A stretch of 17,938 nt of DNA from Gaiellasilicea sp031371615 (GCA_031371615.1 JANMJY010000268.1:1-17938); one strand, 5' to 3'. Numbered from the stretch's first letter, positions 9,106 to 16,765 are shown. A program made the numbers and translations. The notes: generated by a model from the letters alone, not told the origin.

Positions 9106-9243
9106 GTGGCGAGGTCGTGGCGCTGCTGGTTGGGGCTGCACCGCTGGCAGCGGCTACGCAGCGAGAGCGGGGGCTGGTACAAGGAGTGCCGGGACTGTGG
9201 CAAGTACCAGGATGTGCCCGAGGTGCCGCGCATCATCGGCTGA
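9106..9243 (+). CDS. 45-residue Cys/His-rich microprotein
   Basis: Small open reading frame from GTG 9106 to TGA 9241-9243, starting 6 bases after the acyl-CoA dehydrogenase stop. It encodes a basic, Trp-rich 45-residue protein with C7-x4-H12 and C28-x2-C31-G-K, a spacing that could form a single zinc site (C7, H12, C28, C31). The pattern CW-LG-H-W followed by C-x-x-CGK resembles short actinobacterial hypothetical proteins, from memory. The position directly after a leaderless gene and the ordered Cys/His pattern argue that it is real, and it ends 8 bases before the stop of the convergent gene. Function unknown; a zinc-binding or nucleic-acid-binding role is only suggested by composition. Confidence 0.65.
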   Translation: MARSWRCWLGLHRWQRLRSESGGWYKECRDCGKYQDVPEVPRIIG

Positions 9244-9251
9244 CGCTCCCC

Positions 9252-9677
9252 TCAGTGCGACTTTGCGAGCGCCGCGCGGGTGACGCGAAGGGGACGCAGG
9301 CCGACGGTCAGCCGGCGAAGCTCGTCCGAGAAGCGGCGTGGGACCCCATACCACTGGTTGCGGGCGAACCGTTCCAGGTGGACGCCGTAGCTGAGGAAGC
9401 GGTCGAGCTGCCGGGTCGCGACGATGCCCGTGACGTAGTTGTTCCGGAAGCGCAGCTGGTAGTACGCCGTTCCGAGATCCGGTGCCCGCAGGTGCGCGGG
9501 GGCGGGGCCGCTGTAGTAGAAGGAGACGAGCTGCGGCAGCACGTCGCGGCTCACAATCGGGACGCAACGCGTCTCGTTGCACACACGGAGATCGCCGGGG
9601 CCGAAGTCCTTCGCGCTCGCCGAGGGTAGGACGAGGAGGGCCGACGAGGCGACGAGGGCGACGAGGAACGTTCTCAT
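9252..9677 (-). CDS. Small secreted protein, 141 residues
   Basis: Predicted exported protein of unknown function. The N-terminus MRTFLVALVASSALLVLPSASA is a clear Sec signal peptide (one basic residue, hydrophobic core, A-x-A cleavage site), leaving a mature basic protein of about 119 residues. A Cys pair lies near its N-terminus (RVCNETRCVPI), possibly a disulfide. The rest is rich in Arg, Tyr and Leu (VSFYYSGPAP, YYQLRFRNNYVTG). The ATG at 9677 overlaps the TGA of the aminotransferase as ATGA, so the two are translationally coupled. The reading frame stays open upstream, but that part only shadows the aminotransferase gene. No family recognised. Confidence 0.75.
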   Translation of the reverse strand: MRTFLVALVASSALLVLPSASAKDFGPGDLRVCNETRCVPIVSRDVLPQLVSFYYSGPAPAHLRAPDLGTAYYQLRFRNNYVTGIVATRQLDRFLSYGVHLERFARNQWYGVPRRFSDELRRLTVGLRPLRVTRAALAKSH

Positions 9678-10837
9678 GCTTCTCTTACGCCGCCCGGCGG
9701 GTCGAGGTTCCCATCCGGGACGAACAGCCGCCGGAGCCGCTCGATGCCCTCGTCGAGCAGCTCGTCGGAGACGGCCAGCGAGATGCGTGCATGGCCGGCC
9801 CCGCGGGCGCCGAACCCTTCCCCCGGGGCGACCGCGACGCGCGCCTCCTCGAGGATCCGCTCCGCCGTGACGCCCTCCGGCAGCTCGAGCCAGGCGAAGA
9901 ACGTTCCTTCCGACCGCGCGCCCGGAAGCGCCGCGATCACGCGGTCGCGCCGCGCTTCGTAGAGCGCGCGCCGCTCCTCGACCGTGTCCTGCGGCCCGCG
10001 CAGCGCCGCGATCGCAGCCTCCTGGAGCGGCGCGAAGATCCCTGCCCGCAGGTGCGACTGCATCACGTCGAGCCGGCCGACGAGCTCCGCGTTCCCGACC
10101 GCGAACCCGAGGCGCCACCCCGCCATCCCGTACGTCTTCGACATCGCGAAGAGCTCGATCCCGACCTCCTTGGCGCCCGGCTCGGCGAGGAAGCTCGCGG
10201 GCCCGCGGCCGTCGAAGACGAGATCGCCGTAGGCGAAGTCGTGCAGCACGGCCGCGCCGGTGCGCTCCGCATAACGCACGGCGTCGGCGAAGACGCCGTC
10301 GCCGACTGCCAGCCCGGTGGGGTTCGAGGGGTAGTTCAGGTAGATGGCGGCCGCGTCGTTGGACATCGCCGTGAAGTCGGGCTGCGGCTCGATCGGGAAC
10401 GGCACGACGCGCGCGTCCGCGAGCGCGGCGCCGGAGAGGTAGTCGGGATAGCCGGGGTCGGGGAGCAGCAGCGTCGACCCGCGCTCGGCGACGCAGAGCG
10501 GGAACTCGGCGAGCGTCGACTTGATCCCGGGCACGATCGCCACCTCGCGCGTCGGATCGAGCTCGACCCCGTAGACGCTCCGGTAGCGGTGCGCGACCGC
10601 CTCCTTCAGCTCGGGCAGGCCGGAGAACGGCGCGTAGCCGTGGACGGCGGCGTCGCGCGAAAGCGCAGTGGCCGCGAGCCGCTCGGCGACGTGTGGGGGC
10701 GGCGGAATGTCGGGATTGCCGCGCCCGAGGTCGATCACACGCTCGCCGTCGCGTGCGGCTGCGGCGGCGACGCGCCCGAGCAGCGCCGTGAAGTACTGCT
10801 CGGGGAGCCGGTCGAATCCGTCGGGAGCCGGGCGCAT
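9674..10837 (-). CDS. PLP-dependent aminotransferase, class I/II
   Basis: Fold-type I aminotransferase of 387 residues, cytosolic. Landmarks are IDLGRGNPDIPPPPHV (N-terminal substrate region), YAPFSGLPELKEAV, DPGYPDY (Y130), NYPSNPTG (N172), HDFAYGDLVF (D200 and Y203, which contact the PLP ring) and SKTYGMAGWRLGF (K234, the Schiff-base lysine), with a C-terminal ARISLA carrying the carboxylate-binding Arg. The overall pattern is closest to LL-diaminopimelate, aspartate or alanine-type enzymes of the DapL-like group, but the substrate cannot be assigned. The ATG at 10837 is chosen because the frame upstream runs into the neighbouring gene. CAGAAT lies 7 bases before it, a weak leaderless-type -10, so it may have its own promoter. 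Its stop overlaps the start of a secreted protein gene. Confidence 0.88.
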   Translation of the reverse strand: MRPAPDGFDRLPEQYFTALLGRVAAAAARDGERVIDLGRGNPDIPPPPHVAERLAATALSRDAAVHGYAPFSGLPELKEAVAHRYRSVYGVELDPTREVAIVPGIKSTLAEFPLCVAERGSTLLLPDPGYPDYLSGAALADARVVPFPIEPQPDFTAMSNDAAAIYLNYPSNPTGLAVGDGVFADAVRYAERTGAAVLHDFAYGDLVFDGRGPASFLAEPGAKEVGIELFAMSKTYGMAGWRLGFAVGNAELVGRLDVMQSHLRAGIFAPLQEAAIAALRGPQDTVEERRALYEARRDRVIAALPGARSEGTFFAWLELPEGVTAERILEEARVAVAPGEGFGARGAGHARISLAVSDELLDEGIERLRRLFVPDGNLDPPGGVREA

Positions 10838-10911
10838 CCTGGCAATTCTGTCAGCGCAAGATGAGCATCCGCAGGAGCGAACGCTCATCGCGCGAAGACC
10901 CCTGAAGAGAG
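10838..10911 (-). promoter_or_regulatory. Spacer with inverted repeat and possible promoter
   Basis: 74-base gap between two same-strand genes. It contains GATGAGC (10860-10866) and its exact inverse GCTCATC (10883-10889), with a smaller GAGCG-AA-CGCTC hairpin nested in the same region. CAGAAT lies 7 bases before the aminotransferase ATG. The second copy of the 21-base element lies at the upstream edge. It may act as a partial terminator plus an internal promoter. Confidence 0.35.
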
Positions 10912-10912
10912 C
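10892..10912 (+). repeat. Intergenic 21-base element, copy 2
   Basis: Begins GCGAAGACCCCTG, followed by AAGAGAGC, ending on the last base of the stop codon of the minus-strand secreted protein gene. It differs from copy 1 (2669-2689) at two positions. Confidence 0.4.
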
Positions 10913-11838
10913 TACGGCCGGCGCAGCTTCGAGGCGTCCACGACCTCGAAGGCCGAGCCCGGGACGCGGTGGAGCGTGTGTAGCTGGTCGTTCGACCACC
11001 TCGGGCTCGGCGCGCCGCTCAGGTACCAGTTCGAGCCGTTGTCGGCGACGATCATCCCGTACTCCTTCAGCGCCTGGAGGACGATTCGCGCCTGACGGGG
11101 GAAGCCCGCGACCGGGTAGCTCTGCTTCAGGCGGAAGCGCATTCCCATCGGCGGCAGGTTCGGATCGGTCTGGTCGCTCGCGAAGTGGCGCGCCGGCCAC
11201 ACGTAGGCGCGGCGCGTGCGGTTGACCGTGAAGCGGAGCGCGTGGTCGATCCGGCCCTTGGCGACGTCTTCGTAGCGGGCGAGGCCTGGAAGGATCGGGA
11301 GGCCGGCGGCGTCGGCCGACGTCCAGCCGGCGGGACGCGGCTTGTTCGAGCGCAGGTCGAAGATCGCGCCCGAGCCGGCGCGCCAGCGGCCGGCGTTCCC
11401 CGGGTACAGCGCGAAGAGCTCGTAGAGCCTGCAGCTATCGCGGTCGACGATCAGGGCATGTCGGTCGCCGGTCGAGCCTCGGCCGCCCTCGATCGCGACG
11501 TTCGCCGGGATCGGATACGGGCCCTGGTCGGACTCGTCCGCGTACTCGAACTGGACGCGCGACTTCGCCTGCGTCCCGCGGACGACGGTGATCGGGATCC
11601 CGATCGGCCCACCCTCCCAGAGGCCGGAGCCGAAGTCCGCGTGGACGTTGTCGGCGGCGCCGGTCGCGGCCACGACTCTGGACGAGTTCGGAGCGACCGG
11701 CAACTTGTCGACGCGCTGGTTCCAGGGGCTCGTCGCGGGGAAGACCGGGCAGGCGGGCGCCTGCGGCAGCCTGGCCGCCGAAGCGGCGGCGACCCCCAGC
11801 GCGAGCACGCCGAGGGCGAACAGAGCAATCCGTCTCAC
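10912..11838 (-). CDS. Secreted protein of unknown function, 308 residues
   Basis: Predicted exported protein. The first 21 residues (MRRIALFALGVLALGVAAASA) form a Sec signal peptide with an A-x-A site. The mature part begins near ACPVFPATSPWNQRVDKLP and includes GIPITVV, SCRLYELFALYP, the DHALRFTV region and a C-terminal NGSNWYLSGAPSPRW segment. From memory this matches a conserved family of secreted hypothetical proteins common in actinobacteria, some loosely annotated as carbohydrate-active, but no catalytic residue can be assigned. The GTG at 11838 overlaps the TGA of the HKD protein as GTGA, so translation is coupled to a cytosolic nuclease-like protein. This is an odd pairing. Confidence 0.82.
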   Translation of the reverse strand: MRRIALFALGVLALGVAAASAARLPQAPACPVFPATSPWNQRVDKLPVAPNSSRVVAATGAADNVHADFGSGLWEGGPIGIPITVVRGTQAKSRVQFEYADESDQGPYPIPANVAIEGGRGSTGDRHALIVDRDSCRLYELFALYPGNAGRWRAGSGAIFDLRSNKPRPAGWTSADAAGLPILPGLARYEDVAKGRIDHALRFTVNRTRRAYVWPARHFASDQTDPNLPPMGMRFRLKQSYPVAGFPRQARIVLQALKEYGMIVADNGSNWYLSGAPSPRWSNDQLHTLHRVPGSAFEVVDASKLRRP

Positions 11839-12911
11839 AGAAGCGGAGACGCCGCTGCGGGAAGAGTCTTGTCGTCAGGCAGCGTCACGAGCGGGTAGAG
11901 CGCGCGGATCTCGTCCACAAACGCAGCCAGCTCGTCGGCGATCTTCGCGTCGCGGATCTCGAGCACGTTCTCGGCGTTCAGCTCGCCCGAGTGCGAGAGG
12001 TTGAAGCTGCCGATGAACGAGACGTCGTCGGCGACCGTGATCTTCGCGTGCATGAAGTCGTGCACCGTGTCGGGAGCCCACTTGGTCGACGGCTTGCCCG
12101 TGAACTTTGCGGCTTCGAGGAAGCGGCGAAGCGCCGGGACCTTCCAGCTCGCGTTGCCGTTCATCCGCCACTGGTAGAGGACGCCGTCGACCTGGGTGTC
12201 GTCGACCACCCCGGCGACGTCGACCTTCGCGTCCGAGCACACTTCCGCCAGCGTGCCGAGGATCGGCCCCGAGCTGAGCACCGGCGAGGCGATCCGGATC
12301 CGCCGCTTCGCCTGGCCGATCCGCTTCGCGATCCGGTGCGCGAGGGCCTCGCCGTTCTCCGGCGTGAACCACGGCCGCACCTCGATCCCGCCGACGTCGA
12401 CCGGCCGGGGCTCGACGTGCCCGCCGAGGACGGCGCCGCTCTCCCAGAGCTGGTCGAAGTTGAGCCGGTAGGCGTGGGCCAGCTCCGGCGACTGGACGAT
12501 GGCGACCACGTTCTCCTGCCGCGACCAGGAGTCGTCCGTCCAGTTCATCGAGCCCGTCCAGACGGTTTCGCCGTCGCGAACGACGTACTTGTGGTGCATC
12601 AGGTCGGGCACGCCGGGAATCGGCCGGGTCGGGATCGGCAGCGCCTCCAGCAGCTCGGGCGCAGTCTGCGGAGGCGGCGGTACCGGGATCGGCCCCGGAT
12701 GGTCGACGTTGTAGACGAGGCGTACGGCGACGCCCCGGTCCTGGGCGCCGAGCAGCGCTCGTTTGAAGATCTCCGCCGCCTCGTCGTGCAGCCGGATGTC
12801 GTAGAGCGCCAGGTCGAGGGTCGTTCGCGCGGCGCCGAAGAACTCGGCCACCTGGTGTGCAACGTCGACGGCGGTCTGGCCACCGTCGCGAAAGAACCGA
12901 AGCTCGATCAC
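11835..12911 (-). CDS. Phospholipase D superfamily (HKD) protein
   Basis: Two-domain PLD-superfamily protein of 358 residues. Both HxKx4D motifs are intact: H106-K108-D113 in HHKYVVRDGETVWTGSMNWT, and H288-K290-D295 in HAKITVADDVSFIGSFNLS. Each is followed by the usual GS-x-N segment, so a complete pseudo-dimeric active site is expected. There is no signal peptide or membrane segment, and the small size fits cytosolic nuclease or phosphodiesterase members rather than classical secreted phospholipase D or cardiolipin synthase. The GTG at 12911 overlaps the HhH-GPD stop (GTGA), and its own stop overlaps the next gene the same way. The coupling to a DNA-glycosylase-like gene favours a nucleic acid substrate (inference). 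Confidence 0.85.
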   Translation of the reverse strand: MIELRFFRDGGQTAVDVAHQVAEFFGAARTTLDLALYDIRLHDEAAEIFKRALLGAQDRGVAVRLVYNVDHPGPIPVPPPPQTAPELLEALPIPTRPIPGVPDLMHHKYVVRDGETVWTGSMNWTDDSWSRQENVVAIVQSPELAHAYRLNFDQLWESGAVLGGHVEPRPVDVGGIEVRPWFTPENGEALAHRIAKRIGQAKRRIRIASPVLSSGPILGTLAEVCSDAKVDVAGVVDDTQVDGVLYQWRMNGNASWKVPALRRFLEAAKFTGKPSTKWAPDTVHDFMHAKITVADDVSFIGSFNLSHSGELNAENVLEIRDAKIADELAAFVDEIRALYPLVTLPDDKTLPAAASPLL

Positions 12912-13462
12912 CCGGCCGCGGCCCGGAGCGAGGCCTTGTGAGCCCGCTTCGCCTCCTGATACTCGGCGAGAGCCTCCGGCGAGTCGACGTCTCCGAGCAT
13001 CGGGTGGTTCGGGACGAGCGGCTCGGCCAGGTCGACGCCGAGCCTGCGAGCGAGCACCGAGGCGAGCGCCTTCACCTTCATCTCACCGAAGCCCGGCAGC
13101 GCCTCGATGCGCCGTCTTAGATCGTCGGTGTCCGTGGCATCGCGCCAGACCCGGCTCGCGTCGCCGCCGTAATCCTCGGCGACGACCGCACACATCTCCT
13201 GCACGCGTTTGGCCATGTTCCCGGGGAAGCGGTGGATCCCGGGCTTCTGGCGGAAGACTTCCAGCAGTTGTTCGGGGTCGAGGCCGGCGATCTCGGCGGC
13301 GTCGAGGCGGCCGAGGCGCTGCTTCAGCTTGAGCGGGCCCGAGAAGGCGGTGGGCACCGTGACCTGCTGGTCGAGCACGAAGCCGACGAGCAGCGCGAGC
13401 GGCTCGGCGGCGATCAGCTCGTCCGCCTCGGTGTTCCCGGTGAAGTGCAGCGCGTCGGGCAC
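12908..13462 (-). CDS. HhH-GPD family base-excision repair protein
   Basis: Short, 184-residue member of the helix-hairpin-helix/GPD superfamily of DNA glycosylases. It shows an N-terminal DQQVTVPTAF segment typical of the glycosylase core, and the hairpin LPGFGEMKVKAL at about 122-133, where a Lys sits in the position used by bifunctional enzymes. It is followed by LGVDLAEP with D144 as a candidate catalytic Asp, although the Lys-to-Asp distance is shorter than in endonuclease III. There is no C-terminal four-Cys iron-sulfur cluster. It fits the compact actinobacterial HhH-GPD family (TIGR03252-like, from memory), whose lesion specificity is unknown. The GTG is chosen because TAGGAT precedes it by 6 bases. 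It starts the minus-strand operon. Confidence 0.82.
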   Translation of the reverse strand: MPDALHFTGNTEADELIAAEPLALLVGFVLDQQVTVPTAFSGPLKLKQRLGRLDAAEIAGLDPEQLLEVFRQKPGIHRFPGNMAKRVQEMCAVVAEDYGGDASRVWRDATDTDDLRRRIEALPGFGEMKVKALASVLARRLGVDLAEPLVPNHPMLGDVDSPEALAEYQEAKRAHKASLRAAAG

Positions 13463-13468
13463 GGTTCG

Positions 13469-13474
13469 ATCCTA
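13469..13474 (-). promoter_or_regulatory. -10 element TAGGAT for HhH-GPD operon
   Basis: On the minus strand TAGGAT is followed by a 6-base gap and the GTG at 13462. The divergent 57-residue ORF starts only 35 bases away, so its promoter must overlap this one. Confidence 0.55.
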
Positions 13475-13497
13475 GCGAGACGGGGTACGCCACGACC

Positions 13498-13671
13498 ATG
13501 TCCGAGCCGTTGCACAAGGCCGAGGCGAAGGTCGAAGACCTCGCACACGAGGCCGCCGAGGGCAACAGCGCCCGCACGCCGTGGCTGATTCTCGGCGGCA
13601 TGCAGGTTGCCGTGATCGTGATCGTGGCGGTCATGCTCGCGATCGTCTTCACGGTCTATCTGCTCTCCTAG
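13498..13671 (+). CDS. 57-residue single-pass membrane microprotein
   Basis: Short ORF with an acidic, helical N-terminal half (MSEPLHKAEAKVEDLAHEAA) and one hydrophobic segment from about residue 29 to 55 (LILGGMQVAVIVIVAVMLAI and onward), ending YLLS. It is likely a small inner-membrane protein with its charged half in the cytoplasm. The ATG is preceded by TACGCC with a 6-base gap, a weak form of the leaderless promoter hexamer. It diverges from the HhH-GPD gene and ends 40 bases before the cyclase-type regulator. No family recognised. The clean charge-then-hydrophobic layout supports a real gene. Confidence 0.65.
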   Translation: MSEPLHKAEAKVEDLAHEAAEGNSARTPWLILGGMQVAVIVIVAVMLAIVFTVYLLS

Positions 13672-13699
13672 CGGGCTAGGCACCGCTCAAAAGTCGTCC

Positions 13700-13705
13700 T
13701 AGACT
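13700..13705 (+). promoter_or_regulatory. -10 element TAGACT for cyclase-ATPase-TPR gene
   Basis: TAGACT lies 6 bases before the ATG at 13712; leaderless transcript inferred. No clear -35 element. Confidence 0.6.
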
Positions 13706-13711
13706 CGCGTC

Positions 13712-16700
13712 ATGGTCAGAAAGACCGTCACGCTCGTCTTCTGCGACGTGTCCGACTCGACCCCGCTCGGCGAGCGGCTCGACCCCGAAGCGCTGCGGGG
13801 CGTGTGGTCGTGCTATCACGAGACCGCGCGCGAAGTGCTCGAACGGCATGGCGGTACGATCGAGAAGTTCGTCGGCGACGCCGTCCTGGGTGTCTTCGGG
13901 ATTCCCGTCGTGCACGAGGACGATGCGCTCCGCGCGGTCCGCGCCGCCGTCGAGCTGCGCGATCAGCTCGCGCGTCTGAACGACGAGCTCGAGCGCGTCT
14001 ACGGCGCCCGCATCGACGTTCGCACTGGGATCAACACGGGCGAGGTCTTCGCCGGGGATCCGACACACGGCGATCCGTTTGCGACCGGCGACGCGGTCGT
14101 CGTCGCCCAGCGCCTCGAGGTAAACGCCGCCGGCGGCGAGATCCTCGTCGGGGAGGCGACGATCAGGCTCGTGCGCGACGCGGTCACGGCCGAACCGGTC
14201 GAGCCGCTCTCGCTGAAAGGCAAATCGGAGCCGGTCAAGGCGTGGCGTCTCCTCGACGTCGGGCCGGAGGCGCGCGGCGTTGCCCGAAGGATGGACTCGC
14301 CGCTCGTTGGCCGAACCGACGAGCTGGGCCAGCTCCGCGCGGAGCTCGCGCGGGTCTCCGCGGAGCGCACGTGCCGCACCGTCACCATCCTGGGCGAGCC
14401 CGGCGTCGGCAAGTCCCGACTCGCGGCGGAGCTGACGGCATCGGCGCAGGGCGTGCTCGTCCTCGAGGGTCGGTGCCTGCCGTACGGGGACGGGATCACG
14501 TACTGGCCGCTCGTCGAGGCCGTGCGGGCGCTCGATCTCGACGAGATCCTCGTCGGTGACTCCGAAGGCGAGCTCGTGCGCAAGCGGATTCTGGAGGCCA
14601 CCGGCCGCGGGGAGCCGCGCTCGCGTACCGACGAGCTGTACTGGGCTGTGCGGCGACTGCTCGAGACGCTGGCCCGGAACCGGCCGGTTGCGCTCGTCCT
14701 CGATGACGTCCAGTGGGCAGAGCCGGCCTTCCTCGACCTCGTCGAGTACCTCCAGGGTTGGAGCCGCGACGCGCCAATCCTCATCTGCTGCCTGGCGCGG
14801 CCGGATCTCATCGAGCACCGGCCGGCCTGGTCGACGTCCTCCACGATCGAGCTCGCGCCCCTCGCCCTCGAGGACGCCCGCACGCTGCTCGAGAATCTCG
14901 GCGGACCGCTCGATCCTGCTGCCGCCGACGCGCTCGGTCGTGCCACCGGCGGCAACCCGCTCTTCCTCGAGGAGATGCTCCGGATGCTCGTCGAGGACGG
15001 GGTGCTCGTCGAGCGCAGCGGCCGACTCGAAACGCGGGCGACAGTCGCGTCGCTGCGCGTGCCCGAAACGGTGCAGGCCGTCCTTGCCTCGCGGCTCGAC
15101 CGACTCGACCCGGAGGAGCTCGCGGTGCTGCAGCGTGCGGCAGTGATCGGCCAGGTCTTCTGGTGGGGGCCGGTTGCGGACATGTCCCCGTCCGCGGAGG
15201 TCGCCGCAGTTGCGGCCCGGCTGCAGGGTCTCGTCCGCAAAGGGCTCGTGCGACCCGATCGGAGGACGTTCGTCGGCGAGGACGGATTCCACTTTGGCCA
15301 CATCCTGATCCGCGACGCCGCCTACGACTCGATGTCCAAGCGCCTGCGCGGCGACCTGCACGAGCGGTTTGCGAACTGGATCGAAGCGCGGGTGGGCGAG
15401 GGCGTCGATCTCGACGAGATCCTCGGCCACCACCTCGAGCAGGCACACGCGTACCGCGTCGAGCTGGGCCCGGGGGGAGAGCACGAGCTTGCCCTGGCCG
15501 CACGCGCCGCGGAACGGCTCGCGCGCGCCGGCCGCCGTGCACTCGGCCGCGCTGACATCCACGCCGCGACAAACCTGCTCGAGCGTGCGGTCGCGCTGCT
15601 GCCCGAGGACCATCCCCACCGGCTCGAGCTCGTGCCGGAGCTCGGGCTCGTGCTCACCGAGTCGGGGGAGCTGGCGCGCGCCGAGGATCTCCTGAGCGCG
15701 CTGCTCGAACGAGCGGACGTGAGCGAGATCGTGCGGCTAGCCGCACGAATCGAGCGGGCGGCGCTCCGGCTGAGGAGTGACCCGCGCGGAGGCTGGGAGG
15801 ACGATCTCGAACAGGTCGAGAAGACGCTGCCGTGGCTCGAGGAGATGCCGGATCCACAGCGACGCGCACACCGCGTGCTGGCACGCGGCTGGTTCCTCGT
15901 CGGTCTCGTGCGCGGGCTGTGGGCGGGCCAGGTCGCACGTGGAGAGGAGGCCCTCCAGCGGGCACGAGCCCATGCCGGCGCCGCCGGCGATCGCTGGCAG
16001 GAGGCGGAGATCGTCGGCCGGCTCGGCTTCGCGGCGTGGTCGGGTCCGCTTCCCGTTCATGACGCGATCGGCCTCTGCGCGTCGCTGCTGGAGTCGTCCC
16101 CGGACGACCTGCTGGTCGAGGCGTGCTGCCGGCGCTGGATCGGCTGCCTCGCCGCGCGGCAGGGCCGCTTCGGGGAGGCGCGCGACCTCGTGGACGCGGC
16201 GACGGCTGCGTACGAAGAGCTCGGTGCCCGCCTCGACGCCGTTTCCGCGTCCGCATTCGGCCACGCCGACATCGAGGTTCTCGCAGGTGACCCTGCTGCG
16301 GCGGAACGGGCCCTACGTCGCGGCTACGAGGAGTTCGGTGTCGTGGGCGAGGTCGGGCATCGCGCGTCGGTCGCGGCCATGCTCGCCCGGACGCTGCAGG
16401 CGCAGGGTCGTGGCGCCGAGGCGGAGGAGCTCGTCCGCCTCGCCGAGGAAACCGCGTCCGAGCACGACATCTGGTCGCAGGTGCTCTACCGGGTCACGCG
16501 GGCGCGCCTACTCGCCGACACGGGGAACGTTCAGGAGGCCGAGTCTCTCGCACGCGCAGCTCTCGCGATCGTGGCGCTCACCGATCTGCTCGACCTGCAT
16601 GCCGACGTTCTGCTCGACCTCGCCGAAGTGCTGCGCCTGGACGGACGCAACGACGAGTCGCGGGAGCATGTCGCGAGCGCTCTGGCGCTCTACGAGCGCA

Positions 16701-16765
16701 AGGGCAACGTCGTCGCCGCGAATCGCGCGCGGCTCCAGCTGGACGTGGCGGCTAGGACGGGGTGA
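13712..16765 (+). CDS. Class III cyclase domain / STAND ATPase / TPR regulator
   Basis: Large cytosolic regulator of 1017 residues. Residues 1-180 form a class III nucleotide cyclase domain with both metal Asp residues (D12 in FCDVSDST, D56 in KFVGDAVLGVFG), K52 and R134. The Asn that normally stabilises the transition state is Val (V130 in GDAVVVAQRL), so cyclase activity is doubtful. Residues 195-480 are an AAA/STAND-type ATPase with Walker A GEPGVGKS (228-235) and Walker B ALVLDDVQW (327-335). The rest, up to the C-terminus, is Ala/Leu/Arg-rich helical repeat sequence of TPR type. There is no C-terminal LuxR helix-turn-helix, so it is not a classical LAL transcription factor. Its 3' end overlaps the convergent borosin methyltransferase gene by 14 bases. 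Signal and target unknown. Confidence 0.88.
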   Translation: MVRKTVTLVFCDVSDSTPLGERLDPEALRGVWSCYHETAREVLERHGGTIEKFVGDAVLGVFGIPVVHEDDALRAVRAAVELRDQLARLNDELERVYGARIDVRTGINTGEVFAGDPTHGDPFATGDAVVVAQRLEVNAAGGEILVGEATIRLVRDAVTAEPVEPLSLKGKSEPVKAWRLLDVGPEARGVARRMDSPLVGRTDELGQLRAELARVSAERTCRTVTILGEPGVGKSRLAAELTASAQGVLVLEGRCLPYGDGITYWPLVEAVRALDLDEILVGDSEGELVRKRILEATGRGEPRSRTDELYWAVRRLLETLARNRPVALVLDDVQWAEPAFLDLVEYLQGWSRDAPILICCLARPDLIEHRPAWSTSSTIELAPLALEDARTLLENLGGPLDPAAADALGRATGGNPLFLEEMLRMLVEDGVLVERSGRLETRATVASLRVPETVQAVLASRLDRLDPEELAVLQRAAVIGQVFWWGPVADMSPSAEVAAVAARLQGLVRKGLVRPDRRTFVGEDGFHFGHILIRDAAYDSMSKRLRGDLHERFANWIEARVGEGVDLDEILGHHLEQAHAYRVELGPGGEHELALAARAAERLARAGRRALGRADIHAATNLLERAVALLPEDHPHRLELVPELGLVLTESGELARAEDLLSALLERADVSEIVRLAARIERAALRLRSDPRGGWEDDLEQVEKTLPWLEEMPDPQRRAHRVLARGWFLVGLVRGLWAGQVARGEEALQRARAHAGAAGDRWQEAEIVGRLGFAAWSGPLPVHDAIGLCASLLESSPDDLLVEACCRRWIGCLAARQGRFGEARDLVDAATAAYEELGARLDAVSASAFGHADIEVLAGDPAAAERALRRGYEEFGVVGEVGHRASVAAMLARTLQAQGRGAEAEELVRLAEETASEHDIWSQVLYRVTRARLLADTGNVQEAESLARAALAIVALTDLLDLHADVLLDLAEVLRLDGRNDESREHVASALALYERKGNVVAANRARLQLDVAARTG

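Noticed and set aside
13676..15619. 647-codon minus-strand frame opposite the cyclase-ATPase-TPR gene
   Set aside because: No domain or motif recognised; the plus strand encodes clear cyclase and Walker motifs over the same bases.
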